Shown in pieces: positions 1 through 7,936 of a stretch of DNA of 64,000 nt. Under the pieces are notes generated by a model. It saw only the letters and a program-made list of their open reading frames with translations, had not been told where the DNA came from and did no database searches. Made by a program: the position numbers and the translations under genes. Source of the DNA: Edaphobacter dinghuensis (lineage in GTDB: Bacteria; Acidobacteriota; Terriglobia; Terriglobales; Acidobacteriaceae); contig NZ_BMGT01000002.1 in assembly GCF_014640335.1 (NCBI RefSeq), forward strand, positions 372,001 through 436,000. The letters are read 5' to 3'. Positions within the stretch are counted from its first letter, which is position 1. Every line of letters starts with the position of its first letter.

Positions 1-156
1 ACGACGCCGATGATTCTGAAGCCGCTGAGCAATAACGCAATGAGCAGCAACGTCACGAACAGCGATGCCACGACCAACAACAATGTGAGCAGCGTGGCTG
101 CGCCGCGTGAAGCTGCGGCTCCTTATTCCGCGGTGGCTACGGTGCCGGTTCAGTAG
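1..156 (+). CDS. C-terminal end of an Asn/Ser/Thr/Ala-rich protein (partial)
   Basis: An open frame runs from the window edge to a TAG stop and gives the last 51 residues of a protein. The fragment is low in complexity and rich in Asn, Ser, Thr and Ala, which resembles the flexible tail of an exported or surface protein. No domain is recognisable. The upstream part lies outside the window, so no function is assigned. Confidence 0.5.
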   Translation, partial: TTPMILKPLSNNAMSSNVTNSDATTNNNVSSVAAPREAAAPYSAVATVPVQ

Positions 157-226
157 CTATGAGGCTTGACGGCGGCTCATCAAATTGGTGGTAGTACATC
201 TCCTGATCTCTTTGGTGCCTGATTTG

Positions 227-1126
227 ATGAACCGCCGCCGCTTTCTTGCCGCATCGATTGCTGCCACCGCTGCGCTTCCCTCAGCGACTTCTTTTGCTTC
301 CACGCAAACACAGATACTGATCGATTCGCACGTGCATGTGTGGAAGCACGATCCTACGTTTCCTTTTGCAGAGGGAGCGCATGTTCCTCCAGAGGATGCT
401 TCGGCGGAGATGCTGCTGGAGCTGATGAAGGCGAATGGCGTCGCTCGAACGGTTCTCATTCAGGTGATTGACTATCGGTGGGACAACAGCTATCTTGCTT
501 CGGTGTTGAAGCGTTATCCGCTCTATTTCAAAGGCGTGTGCCGGGTTAATCCGGAGGATCCGGTGGCACCGGACCATCTGAGCGAGCTTACGGAGCAGGG
601 CTTTGATGGGGTCAGGATCAGTCCTTCTGCGGCCGCCGATGGGGATTGGATTCGTGGTCCACTGATGCATCCGCTGTGGAGACGATGCGCGCAGTTGAAA
701 GTTCCGATGACGGTGCTGACGCCGGTGACGCGGCTTCCCGATCTGGTTTCGCTGATTGAACAGAATCCTGAGCTGACGGTGGTGATCGATCACATGGCGG
801 ATTCGCCGTTGGATGAGCCGAAGAAGCTTGAACTGTTGCTGGCGCTGGCTCGCTACCCGAGGGTCTTCGTCAAGATCTCGCACATGTGGTCGCTCTCGAA
901 GCAGGCGTATCCCTACGCGGATGCTGCCGAGCAGGTGAAGCGACTCTACGACAGGTTTGGCGCTGAACGCCTGATGTGGGGCACCGACTGGCCGATCTCA
1001 TTGAAGCAGCTTTCGTATGCCAGAGCTGTTGCACTGTTTCGCGATCACCTTGACTTCATGTCAGCAGCAGATCATGAGCAAGTGCTCTACAAGACAGTGC
1101 AACAGGTTTGGCCCTTCGGGCTTTAG
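227..1126 (+). CDS. Exported amidohydrolase-2 family (lactonase-like) metal hydrolase
   Basis: This is a TIM-barrel amidohydrolase of the Amidohydro_2 type, a family that includes L-fucono- and L-rhamnono-lactonases and decarboxylases. The start chosen is the ATG that gives a twin-arginine-like leader (MNRRRFLAAS) rather than the TTG 42 bases upstream. After the leader comes the IDSHVHVW metal-binding strand, a central VVIDHMAD strand and the C-terminal LMWGTDWPIS strand with the conserved Asp. The 299-residue length fits the family. The substrate cannot be read from sequence. A lactonase role in sugar-acid breakdown is attractive because fucose genes lie at 30-36 kb, but that link is inference, and a Tat leader would place the enzyme in the periplasm. 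Confidence 0.8.
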   Translation: MNRRRFLAASIAATAALPSATSFASTQTQILIDSHVHVWKHDPTFPFAEGAHVPPEDASAEMLLELMKANGVARTVLIQVIDYRWDNSYLASVLKRYPLYFKGVCRVNPEDPVAPDHLSELTEQGFDGVRISPSAAADGDWIRGPLMHPLWRRCAQLKVPMTVLTPVTRLPDLVSLIEQNPELTVVIDHMADSPLDEPKKLELLLALARYPRVFVKISHMWSLSKQAYPYADAAEQVKRLYDRFGAERLMWGTDWPISLKQLSYARAVALFRDHLDFMSAADHEQVLYKTVQQVWPFGL

Positions 1127-1132
1127 CGGAAT

Positions 1133-3631
1133 CTAGTCCCTGACCTGTGCGAGCAGACGCTTCCAGTTCTTCTGGTTGCGGCGATAGCTCTTCTTGAGGT
1201 CTTCGAGGATGCGCTCGAAGTCGGCGTGGCCGCTTAGCTTGCGCCATGCGGGATTGATGCTGAACCAGGGATAGTTCTCGTTGCCGAGGTAGATGGCGCG
1301 GCGCAGCCAGTGAAGCGCCTCGGACTCGTCGCCTTCGACGGCAAAGTAGGTGGCGAGGCGATAGGCCATCTCGCTGTCGGCTTCGGCGGCGGCGAGCGTC
1401 TCGTCGATGATAAAGCTGGCGGCTTTCTCGCGATCGCCCAGTTGCACATAGCAGAGGGCGATGGTGGGAAAGACGATGCGCAGCGATTTTTCGTCGCGGA
1501 TGACGTTTTCGAGGGTTTCGATGGCGCGGGGAAGGTCGCCGGTGCGCATCTGCTGGTAGCCGAGAGAGATGCGGAGGAGGGGTTGTTTGGGCTCAAGTGT
1601 GAGGCCCTTTTGGATCTCGTCGGCGGCCAGTTCCATCTGGTTCTGGTACTGGTAGACGCGGGCGCGATGGTTGTAGACCATGGCGGCGTTCGATGGGTTC
1701 ATGCGCAGCGAGGCGTTGAACTGGTCGAGCGCCTCTTCGTACATGCCGTCGATGCGGAGCGTCATGCCAGCGACGAGGCGGACGTTCCAGTCGTTGCCTG
1801 CGGTCTGGAGGAGGTGTTCGATGCCGTGACGGGCCGATTCTTTTTCGCCGCGGGAGAGCAGCATGTAGACGCGGTAGAGATTGGCTTCGACCGAGCCGGA
1901 ATCGAGTGAGAGTGCTTTGTCGAAGGCGCGGCGGGCTTCGAGGACGTGCATCTGGCCGCCTAGTCCGTTGCGTGCATATTGCAGGTGGGTGATGCCGAGG
2001 CCTGACCAGCCGGGAGCGTACTTCTCGTTCTGGTTCACGACGGATTCGAAGAGGGTGCGGGCGCGGTCGAGGTCGTCGCGGCTGCCGGTGCGGGTCATGA
2101 AGGAGGAGAGCACGGCGCGGGCCTGCAAATACTCTTCGGAGACGTCTTCGGAGAGCGAGGTGGCGCGATGGCTTTCGGGCTGTTGCTGCAGATCGCCGAA
2201 GCCCTGCAAGGTGCTGAAGACTTCATTGCAGATCTCGGACTGCACTGACACCAGATCGAAGGAGCCTACGTTGATGGAGCCACCTGCACGAACGCTTTGG
2301 CTGGGGACGTCGAGGAGCTGCCAGTTGAGGTCGAATCCCTTGTCGGAGCGGAGGAAGTTGCCGGCCAGCACGAAGTGCACGAGCAGCTTTTTGCCGACGC
2401 TGAGCGGATCGAGCTGCTGGGTGGAGACGTTCATCAGCGAGCTGGAGGGGCGGACGACGAGCGACGGCATGCGCGCGAGGCGGGCGGCGATGGCGTCGGC
2501 GAGGGCGTAGCCGTAGAGCGGCGCGACATCGGCTGGACCGTAGTTGATGAAGGGCAGAACGACGATGGTGTTCTGGGTGCTGACCTCGGCGGGGGTGGAC
2601 TCGCGGAAGCGTTCGGCGAGCATGGAGAGGAGGCCGGTGGTGCGCTTCTCTTCCTCGGGCGTCTCCTTTTGGTTGTGGTTCTTTCCGCCCTGTGAGGGCA
2701 GGAGCGAGACCGACTCTCCGTGGAGGAGGACGGAGTCGAGCTGCATGGCCATCATGATGGTCTTAAGGGCCTCGCGCACGTCGGCGGAGGAGGCAAAGCG
2801 GGCGGAGGGCTGCTTTTCGAGGCAGCGGAAGATGACGCTCTCGAGCTCGACCGGGAGATGGGGCGCGATGGTGCGGATCGATGGCGGCTCGGCGTACTGG
2901 ATGGCGCGGATGCTTTGGAAGTCGGGCGCGTCGGGGCGGTGGAAGGGATGGCGTCCGGTGGCGAGCTCGTAGAGGATGAGGCCGAGGGCGAAGATGTCGG
3001 ACTGGACGCTGGACTGGCCGGTGACGAACTGCTCGGGCGCCATGTAGGCGATGGTGCCGCCGCGAGCGGTATAGGTGGCTCCCATGTTGGGCGGGTTGCG
3101 CTTGCTGTCGGGACCGGCGGGGTCGAACTCGGCCTTGTCGGGAGTGAGGCGGCGAGCGAGGCCGAAGTCGAGAATTTTGATGAGGCCGCCGTCGGTGAGC
3201 ATGACGTTGGCGGGCTTGAGGTCGCGATGGAAGATGCCGAGGTTGTGCGCGGCGGAGAGACCGTCGGAGATCTGGATGCCTGCCGAGAGGGTGAGCTGGA
3301 GGCTGGCCGGGCCTTCGCCGATAACCTTATCGAGCGACTTGCCGGGGATGTATTGCATGACGATGTAGGCTTCTTCTTCGCCGCCGGACTCTTCCCTCGC
3401 CTCGCCTACCTCGTAGATGGCGCAGACGTTAGGGTGGTCGATGGCCGAGGCCAGCCGGGCTTCGCGAAGCTGCGTGGTTCGCATCTGCTGCACGGTCAAG
3501 TTGCCGCGTTTCAGCAGCTTGAGGACTACAGGGCGCTGGAGGAGGGTGTCGTTTGCAAGGTACACGACGCCGCTACCGCCCGCACCGATCTTGCGAACGA
3601 ATTCATACTGTTCAATAACGCGTCGCTTCAT
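1133..3631 (-). CDS. Serine/threonine protein kinase with TPR tail
   Basis: The 832-residue protein starts with a complete Hanks-type kinase domain: Gly-rich loop GAGGSG at 16-21, the ATP-binding Lys in VVLK at 38, catalytic loop HRDLKPAN at 135-142, DFG at 155-157 and APE at 198-200. A region at about 355-460 resembles the TolB-like/FlgO-like segment found in regulators with TPR tails. From about 500 to 800 there are repeated TPR helices, for example around YEEALDQFNASLRMNPSNA. No clear transmembrane helix is visible, so it is probably cytoplasmic. Its targets are unknown. It is transcribed away from the next gene and shows no operon partner. Confidence 0.93.
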   Translation of the reverse strand: MKRRVIEQYEFVRKIGAGGSGVVYLANDTLLQRPVVLKLLKRGNLTVQQMRTTQLREARLASAIDHPNVCAIYEVGEAREESGGEEEAYIVMQYIPGKSLDKVIGEGPASLQLTLSAGIQISDGLSAAHNLGIFHRDLKPANVMLTDGGLIKILDFGLARRLTPDKAEFDPAGPDSKRNPPNMGATYTARGGTIAYMAPEQFVTGQSSVQSDIFALGLILYELATGRHPFHRPDAPDFQSIRAIQYAEPPSIRTIAPHLPVELESVIFRCLEKQPSARFASSADVREALKTIMMAMQLDSVLLHGESVSLLPSQGGKNHNQKETPEEEKRTTGLLSMLAERFRESTPAEVSTQNTIVVLPFINYGPADVAPLYGYALADAIAARLARMPSLVVRPSSSLMNVSTQQLDPLSVGKKLLVHFVLAGNFLRSDKGFDLNWQLLDVPSQSVRAGGSINVGSFDLVSVQSEICNEVFSTLQGFGDLQQQPESHRATSLSEDVSEEYLQARAVLSSFMTRTGSRDDLDRARTLFESVVNQNEKYAPGWSGLGITHLQYARNGLGGQMHVLEARRAFDKALSLDSGSVEANLYRVYMLLSRGEKESARHGIEHLLQTAGNDWNVRLVAGMTLRIDGMYEEALDQFNASLRMNPSNAAMVYNHRARVYQYQNQMELAADEIQKGLTLEPKQPLLRISLGYQQMRTGDLPRAIETLENVIRDEKSLRIVFPTIALCYVQLGDREKAASFIIDETLAAAEADSEMAYRLATYFAVEGDESEALHWLRRAIYLGNENYPWFSINPAWRKLSGHADFERILEDLKKSYRRNQKNWKRLLAQVRD

Positions 3632-3694
3632 ACCTCTATTATTGCAAGCCCTGACGTGGGAAAGGTTAATGCATGGCTTAGCAAATCTTCTGTG

Positions 3695-4402
3695 CTATTC
3701 CGTTCCGGTACTGCTCTTTCTGACTGCTGGCATGGCGATGCCCACTCCGATCAGCCAGATGAAGCTGACAAACCGGCCTATGGGAAGGAAGAAAGCGGCC
3801 TTCCAGGTGACGAGAGAAAAGATGGCCAGCTCCGACGCTATGGCGAGGAAGATGCCGAGAATGACAAGCCACCGAGGCAACAGACGATAGAAGCCGCTGG
3901 TGATCGACACTCCGGCGAGCAGGAGGCCGAACGGAACGACGAAGCCCGGGCCGCCGGCGGCGAAACCGAGGATCTGGAGCGAACGGACTGCTCCTGGCAG
4001 GTCGGTGATGCCGGGAGTGGAGAGAGACCAACTGCAGAGCGCCGACACGATCAGCATGGCGGAGGCGGTGATTCCGCCGTAAAGGGCGATGAGCTCGCCG
4101 GTCGCTCGCACACCGAGAAAGCGCAGGCGGCTTACGACCGTCACAGTAAAAATCCCGAGGGGGATCGCGGATGCAAACTCGATGAGCGACGCCCATCGCG
4201 CTGCTTTGCTGTAGAGCGAGAAGTAAGTCACCGCATTTTGTACCGGCTGGAAGGGCATTGGGAACGCAGAACGCGGCGCAAGCAGAACTCCGGTGAAGAT
4301 TCCGGCGATCACCAGGAGGATATAGATGATCGCCACAAGCAGCAGCGAAGGGCCAAGATGGCGGTTCGCCCGCGAAGACGGGTTGGTCAATACGTTTTCC
4401 AT
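3695..4402 (-). CDS. Multi-pass integral membrane protein, DUF4386-like
   Basis: This 235-residue protein has about six hydrophobic helices and little else. Its pattern (an LLLVAIIYILLVIAGIF helix, then a long loop and paired helices) resembles the DUF4386 family, which is a tentative match. The start chosen is the ATG for MENVL; an ATG 18 bases upstream is also possible. The gene is divergent from a marR gene, and a 31-bp palindrome sits exactly at its start, so control by that regulator is likely. No Shine-Dalgarno sequence precedes either candidate start, which suggests a leaderless transcript. Confidence 0.75.
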   Translation of the reverse strand: MENVLTNPSSRANRHLGPSLLLVAIIYILLVIAGIFTGVLLAPRSAFPMPFQPVQNAVTYFSLYSKAARWASLIEFASAIPLGIFTVTVVSRLRFLGVRATGELIALYGGITASAMLIVSALCSWSLSTPGITDLPGAVRSLQILGFAAGGPGFVVPFGLLLAGVSITSGFYRLLPRWLVILGIFLAIASELAIFSLVTWKAAFFLPIGRFVSFIWLIGVGIAMPAVRKSSTGTE

Positions 4403-4432
4403 AGTAATCGTTAATATCATTAACGATTACTA
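4402..4432. promoter_or_regulatory. 31-bp perfect palindrome between divergent membrane gene and marR
   Basis: The arms TAGTAATCGTTAAT and ATTAACGATTACTA are exact reverse complements of 14 bases separated by ATC. The element lies between the membrane-protein gene and marR and touches the membrane gene's start codon. MarR proteins typically bind such AT-rich dyads in the divergent region and repress both genes, so this is the probable operator. Confidence 0.8.
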
Positions 4433-4450
4433 CATGCAATAATCGAAATT

Positions 4451-4954
4451 ATGAAAGCGGTTGCGCCCGGACATGACTCCGTAGCCTTTCTTCTTACCCA
4501 GCTCGGCACCCACGCCGCGAGACGGTTTGCGGAGCAGTTGATGCCACTGAAGCTAGCCCCGCAGCATGTGGGGATCTTGGGGATTCTGAATCGAGCGGAG
4601 AGCCAGAGCCAACGTCAACTGGCGGCGACGCTGCGGATGCATGCCAGCCGTCTGGTTGCGCTGATCGATGAGTTGGAGGCGCTGGAGCTGGTTGCTCGTC
4701 AGGCCAATGGAAACGACCGCCGCACCTATTCCCTGCGTATCACGGACAAGGGCCGCGAGACGCTCGCGGCCATCGGGAAGATAGGCCGCGAGCATAACGA
4801 TGTGATCTGTGGAGCATTGAATGCAGAGGAGCGCGAACAACTCGCTCAGCTACTGCAGCGCATTGCGAATGAACAGGGCCTGGCGCGAGGCGTTCATCCG
4901 GGTTATAGCCAGTTGGGTAAGCCGGGGAATGCTACGGCAAATTCAGAGGGGTAG
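4451..4954 (+). CDS. MarR family transcriptional regulator
   Basis: The 167-residue protein has the MarR winged-helix layout: an N-terminal dimerisation helix, a helix-turn-helix around QRQLAATLRMHASRLVALIDELEALELV, and the wing NGNDRRTYSLRITDKGRE with the DRR signature. It probably represses itself and the divergent membrane protein through the palindrome in between. No Shine-Dalgarno sequence precedes the ATG. The ligand is unknown. Confidence 0.92.
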   Translation: MKAVAPGHDSVAFLLTQLGTHAARRFAEQLMPLKLAPQHVGILGILNRAESQSQRQLAATLRMHASRLVALIDELEALELVARQANGNDRRTYSLRITDKGRETLAAIGKIGREHNDVICGALNAEEREQLAQLLQRIANEQGLARGVHPGYSQLGKPGNATANSEG

Positions 4955-4981
4955 AGAACGAGCAACAACAAAGACAAGGAC

Positions 4982-5045
4982 GAAATACAGGGGTCTCTCC
5001 ACTGCGCTGCGCGTTGAGACCGCCCAGCTCCGGTCGAGATGACGT
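4982..5045 (-). repeat. Dispersed hairpin repeat, family A copy 1
   Basis: Read on the minus strand, this copy opens with ACGTCATCTCGACCGGAG and closes with GTGGAGAGACCCCTGTATTT, the two conserved ends of a family found repeatedly at 54-64 kb. The interior is a variable GC-rich segment. It lies between two convergent genes and is the only copy in this orientation. Confidence 0.85.
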
Positions 5046-5087
5046 GTCGCTGGTGGCTGACTAGACGACGCGGGTTTGGCCGATTTT

Positions 5088-5342
5088 TTAGTGGTGCGGA
5101 CCGGCGCCGCGCTCCCAGGGACGGGGGGTGACGGGGTCGTCCTGCCATTTTTTGCGGCGTCCGATGATGAACATGACGAGGCCGAAGAAGAACATGATGA
5201 GGCCCCAGGTCAGGTTCAGGTTGATGCCCATCGACTTTTCGTAGATGGCGGCGTTACCGCGGGTGATGAAGCCATAGACGCTCATCAGGCCGCCTGTCAC
5301 CAGGAAGATGAGGCCGAGGGGGATGCGAATGTCGAGTCCCAT
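5088..5342 (-). CDS. Small two-helix membrane protein paired with symporter
   Basis: The 84-residue protein has two predicted transmembrane helices (about residues 8-27 and 44-62) and a charged C-terminus (GRRKKWQDD). A good ribosome site (AGGAGAT) precedes the ATG. It follows the SSS-type symporter gene by 22 bases and is probably cotranscribed with it. Some SSS transporters are accompanied by short membrane proteins, so an accessory role is plausible but inferred from position only. Confidence 0.75.
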   Translation of the reverse strand: MGLDIRIPLGLIFLVTGGLMSVYGFITRGNAAIYEKSMGINLNLTWGLIMFFFGLVMFIIGRRKKWQDDPVTPRPWERGAGPHH

Positions 5343-5364
5343 GGAGATCTCCTTTCGTTAGCGT

Positions 5365-7167
5365 CTAGGCGAAGACGAGGTTGAGGACGACTAGGATGGC
5401 GAGGACGGCAATGGCCAGCGTCGCGGGCTTTTGATACCAGCTCAGGTGGCCTTCTTCGGGCTTGGGCGTGAGCGAGTAGACCAGGCCGACGAGTTCTGAT
5501 TCTTCGCGAGGCTGGGTGGCAAGGCTGACTGCGATGGTCACGATCAGATTGACGGAGAAGGCGAAGATGGCGGTCCAGAAGTTCTGCGCCATGTCGCTGG
5601 GATAGTGGTGGACGATGGCGATCCAACCGCCGTGCATGCCGGGGAGAGCGTCGGTGGGAATGGTGAGGCCGTGATGCAGCAGCGCGGCGCCGGTGCCTGC
5701 AAGCAGGCCGGTGAAGGCTCCGTGACCGGTGGTCCGCTTCCAGAACATGCCGAGCAGGAAGGTGGCGAAGAGCGGCGCATTGACGATGGAGAAGACGAGC
5801 TGCAGCGCGTCCATGATGTTGTTGAAGTTGGTGACGGCGTAGGCCGCACCAATGGATAAGACGACCCCGCCTATGGTTGCCATGCGACCCATCCAGAGGT
5901 AGTGCGCGTCTGTTCCCTTCTTATTGATGTAGGCCTGATAGATGTCGTAGGTCCAAACGGTGTTGAACGCAGTGACGTTGCCGGCCATGCCGGACATGAA
6001 GCTGGCGAGGAGCGCGGTGAGGCCGAGGCCGAGGATTCCGGTTGGGAAGAAGTGGAGGAGCATGACCGGGATGGCGAGGTCGTAGTTATAGACCGGGTTG
6101 CCGTTGGTGTCGAGCACAGGCTGGCCGGTGATGGCGTTCATCTTCTCGGGGATGATGCCGTGGGGATGCTGCTCGTCGAGCGGAAGGGCGTGGCCGTTGG
6201 GTGCCGTAGTGGCAAAGACGGCAGAGTGAGGCGTCGCCATGTGCGAGGTCACCGTGATGGCGATGAGACCGGGCAGGATGACGAGGAACGGGAAGAACAT
6301 CTTCGGAATGGCAGCGATGAGGGGGACGCGGCGTGCCGAGACCTCGGAGTCGGCAGCCATGGCGCGCTGGATGACGAGGAAGTCGGTGCACCAGTAGCCG
6401 AAGCTGAGGACGAAGCCGAGGCCCATGGCGAGGCCGACCCATTCGACGCCGAGGGTGTTGGTGGAGGCGTGCGCCATGCCCTGCCACGAGTGGGTCATGT
6501 TGGCTGGCAGAGTGCGCTTGATGCCCTCCCATCCGCCGACGTTGCGCAGACCGATCCAGACCAGAGGAGCGAAGCCTGCGACGATGAGGAAGAACTGCAG
6601 CACTTCGTTATAGATAGCGCTGGTGAGGCCGCCGAGGAAGATATAGCCGAGAACGATGATCGCCGACAGGATGATGGAGACGTGGAAGACGTACTGGTCG
6701 GGGATGATGCCGTGGAAGAGGCCGAGGGTCTGGATGAGCAGCGCCATGGCATACATCGAGATGCCGGAGCTGAAGATGGTCATGACGGCAAACGAGAAGG
6801 CGTTGACGGCGCGGGTCTTCTCGTCGAAGCGCATGCGCAGGTACTCGGGCACCGACCGCGCTTTCGAGCCGTAGTAGAACGGCATCATGAAGACGCCGAC
6901 GAAGACCATGGCGGGAATCGCGCCGATCCAATAGAACTGGCTGGTGATGATGCCGTACTTGGCGCCCGATGCGCCCATGCCGATGACTTCCTGGGCTCCG
7001 AGGTTGGCGGAGATGAAGGCGAGGCCGCAGACCCAGGCCGGAATCGAGCGTCCGGCGAGGAAGAAGTCGTTGCTGGTACGCATGTATCGCTTGAGGGCGA
7101 AGCCGATGCCCAGAACGAAGACGAAATAGACCAGCATGATGAGCCAGTCAATGATGGATAAGGACAC
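5365..7167 (-). CDS. Sodium:solute symporter (SSS/SGLT family)
   Basis: This 600-residue inner-membrane protein has the length and helix pattern of SGLT-type Na+/sugar cotransporters (about 14 helices). Family landmarks include the N-terminal FFLAGRSIPAWVCGLAFISA segment, RSVPEYLRMRFDEKTRAV after helix 3, and the GGLTSAIYNEVLQFFLIVAG segment. The closest named type is the Vibrio SglT Na+/galactose group, so a sugar or polyol is the likely substrate, but this cannot be fixed from sequence. Translation appears to start at GTG. It heads a two-gene unit with the small membrane protein downstream. Confidence 0.92.
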   Translation of the reverse strand: MSLSIIDWLIMLVYFVFVLGIGFALKRYMRTSNDFFLAGRSIPAWVCGLAFISANLGAQEVIGMGASGAKYGIITSQFYWIGAIPAMVFVGVFMMPFYYGSKARSVPEYLRMRFDEKTRAVNAFSFAVMTIFSSGISMYAMALLIQTLGLFHGIIPDQYVFHVSIILSAIIVLGYIFLGGLTSAIYNEVLQFFLIVAGFAPLVWIGLRNVGGWEGIKRTLPANMTHSWQGMAHASTNTLGVEWVGLAMGLGFVLSFGYWCTDFLVIQRAMAADSEVSARRVPLIAAIPKMFFPFLVILPGLIAITVTSHMATPHSAVFATTAPNGHALPLDEQHPHGIIPEKMNAITGQPVLDTNGNPVYNYDLAIPVMLLHFFPTGILGLGLTALLASFMSGMAGNVTAFNTVWTYDIYQAYINKKGTDAHYLWMGRMATIGGVVLSIGAAYAVTNFNNIMDALQLVFSIVNAPLFATFLLGMFWKRTTGHGAFTGLLAGTGAALLHHGLTIPTDALPGMHGGWIAIVHHYPSDMAQNFWTAIFAFSVNLIVTIAVSLATQPREESELVGLVYSLTPKPEEGHLSWYQKPATLAIAVLAILVVLNLVFA

Positions 7168-7490
7168 GATAACCCTTGTTTAAAGCAGAGTTTGAATTGG
7201 ACGCTCAGGGCAACTCTAAATCGTTACGATATTCGGCGTCCAGCGTAGAGGGGCCTAAAACGATTCGGTATATACCGTATCTGCCGCAGGATGAAAGGTA
7301 ATATGGAGACGCCGGATAACTTGCCGAGTTAGCAGCGCATCACAGGGTTAGTTGGACACGATTCCGTGAATGCACTGCAGCCCAGATAAAAATGGCAGTG
7401 CATCTTGGCTTTTTTCCTCTCTTGCTCCGTCAAAAAGGAGTAAGGCTGATCGACTTTGTTGGACTTTCTCCTTGGAGCAATAGAAGCAGC
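7168..7490. other. Divergent intergenic region, no gene seen
   Basis: This stretch separates the symporter and the receiver gene and should hold both promoters. A 12-bp palindrome CGGTATATACCG lies at 7266-7277. An in-frame extension of the downstream ORF to 7392 would not resemble a receiver domain, so no coding is assigned. No riboswitch or RNA gene is recognised. Confidence 0.5.
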
Positions 7491-7862
7491 ATGACCGCAA
7501 CCATTCTTCTTATCGATGACAATGCAGTGCAGGTAGCCACCCGGCAGGCAATTTTAAGGCGTGCGGGGTATTATGCGATTGCGGTGCTCAACCCCAAACA
7601 GGCGCTAGACCAGTTTCAGGGCAGCGGATTTGCTGCACCGATCGATCTGGTCATCACCGACCACATCATGCCTGGAATGAATGGATCGGAGTTTGTCAGC
7701 CAGCTTCGACAGACCCAGCCACTGCTTCCTGTGCTGGTCATCAGTGGACTGGAAGAGGCCGAAGACGAGTACACGGGGCTGAATGTGCTCTTCCGTCTGA
7801 AGCCACTTCCTCCTGACAATCTGCTGGCTAGCGTAGACAGCCTTGTGGCCCATCCTGCCTGA
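7491..7862 (+). CDS. Stand-alone response regulator receiver protein
   Basis: The 123-residue protein is a single CheY-like receiver. It keeps the acidic pair D9-D10 in LLIDDN, the phospho-acceptor D57 in LVITDHIMPG, the switch Ser in VISG (85) and the Lys in RLKP (104). There is no output domain. The start was placed at the ATG that begins the first beta strand; an ORF start 99 bases upstream would add an N-terminus with no family resemblance. It probably relays phosphate to another protein. No histidine kinase is adjacent. Confidence 0.87.
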   Translation: MTATILLIDDNAVQVATRQAILRRAGYYAIAVLNPKQALDQFQGSGFAAPIDLVITDHIMPGMNGSEFVSQLRQTQPLLPVLVISGLEEAEDEYTGLNVLFRLKPLPPDNLLASVDSLVAHPA

Positions 7863-7936
7863 GCCTACTGAAAAGCCTGTGCGATAAACGATGTCGATTG
7901 CCGTTGCAACCTTCTCCCTGAGAGAATGGGGGCATC

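Noticed and set aside
2720..4414. 564-codon open frame on the plus strand
   Set aside because: It lies opposite the kinase and membrane-protein genes, is rich in Gly/Asp/Glu as expected for an antisense frame of GC-rich coding DNA, and shows no domain.
5902..7161. 419-codon open frame on the plus strand
   Set aside because: It is fully antisense to the SSS symporter, which has unmistakable family motifs. The frame has the acidic, Gly/Asp-rich bias of a shadow.
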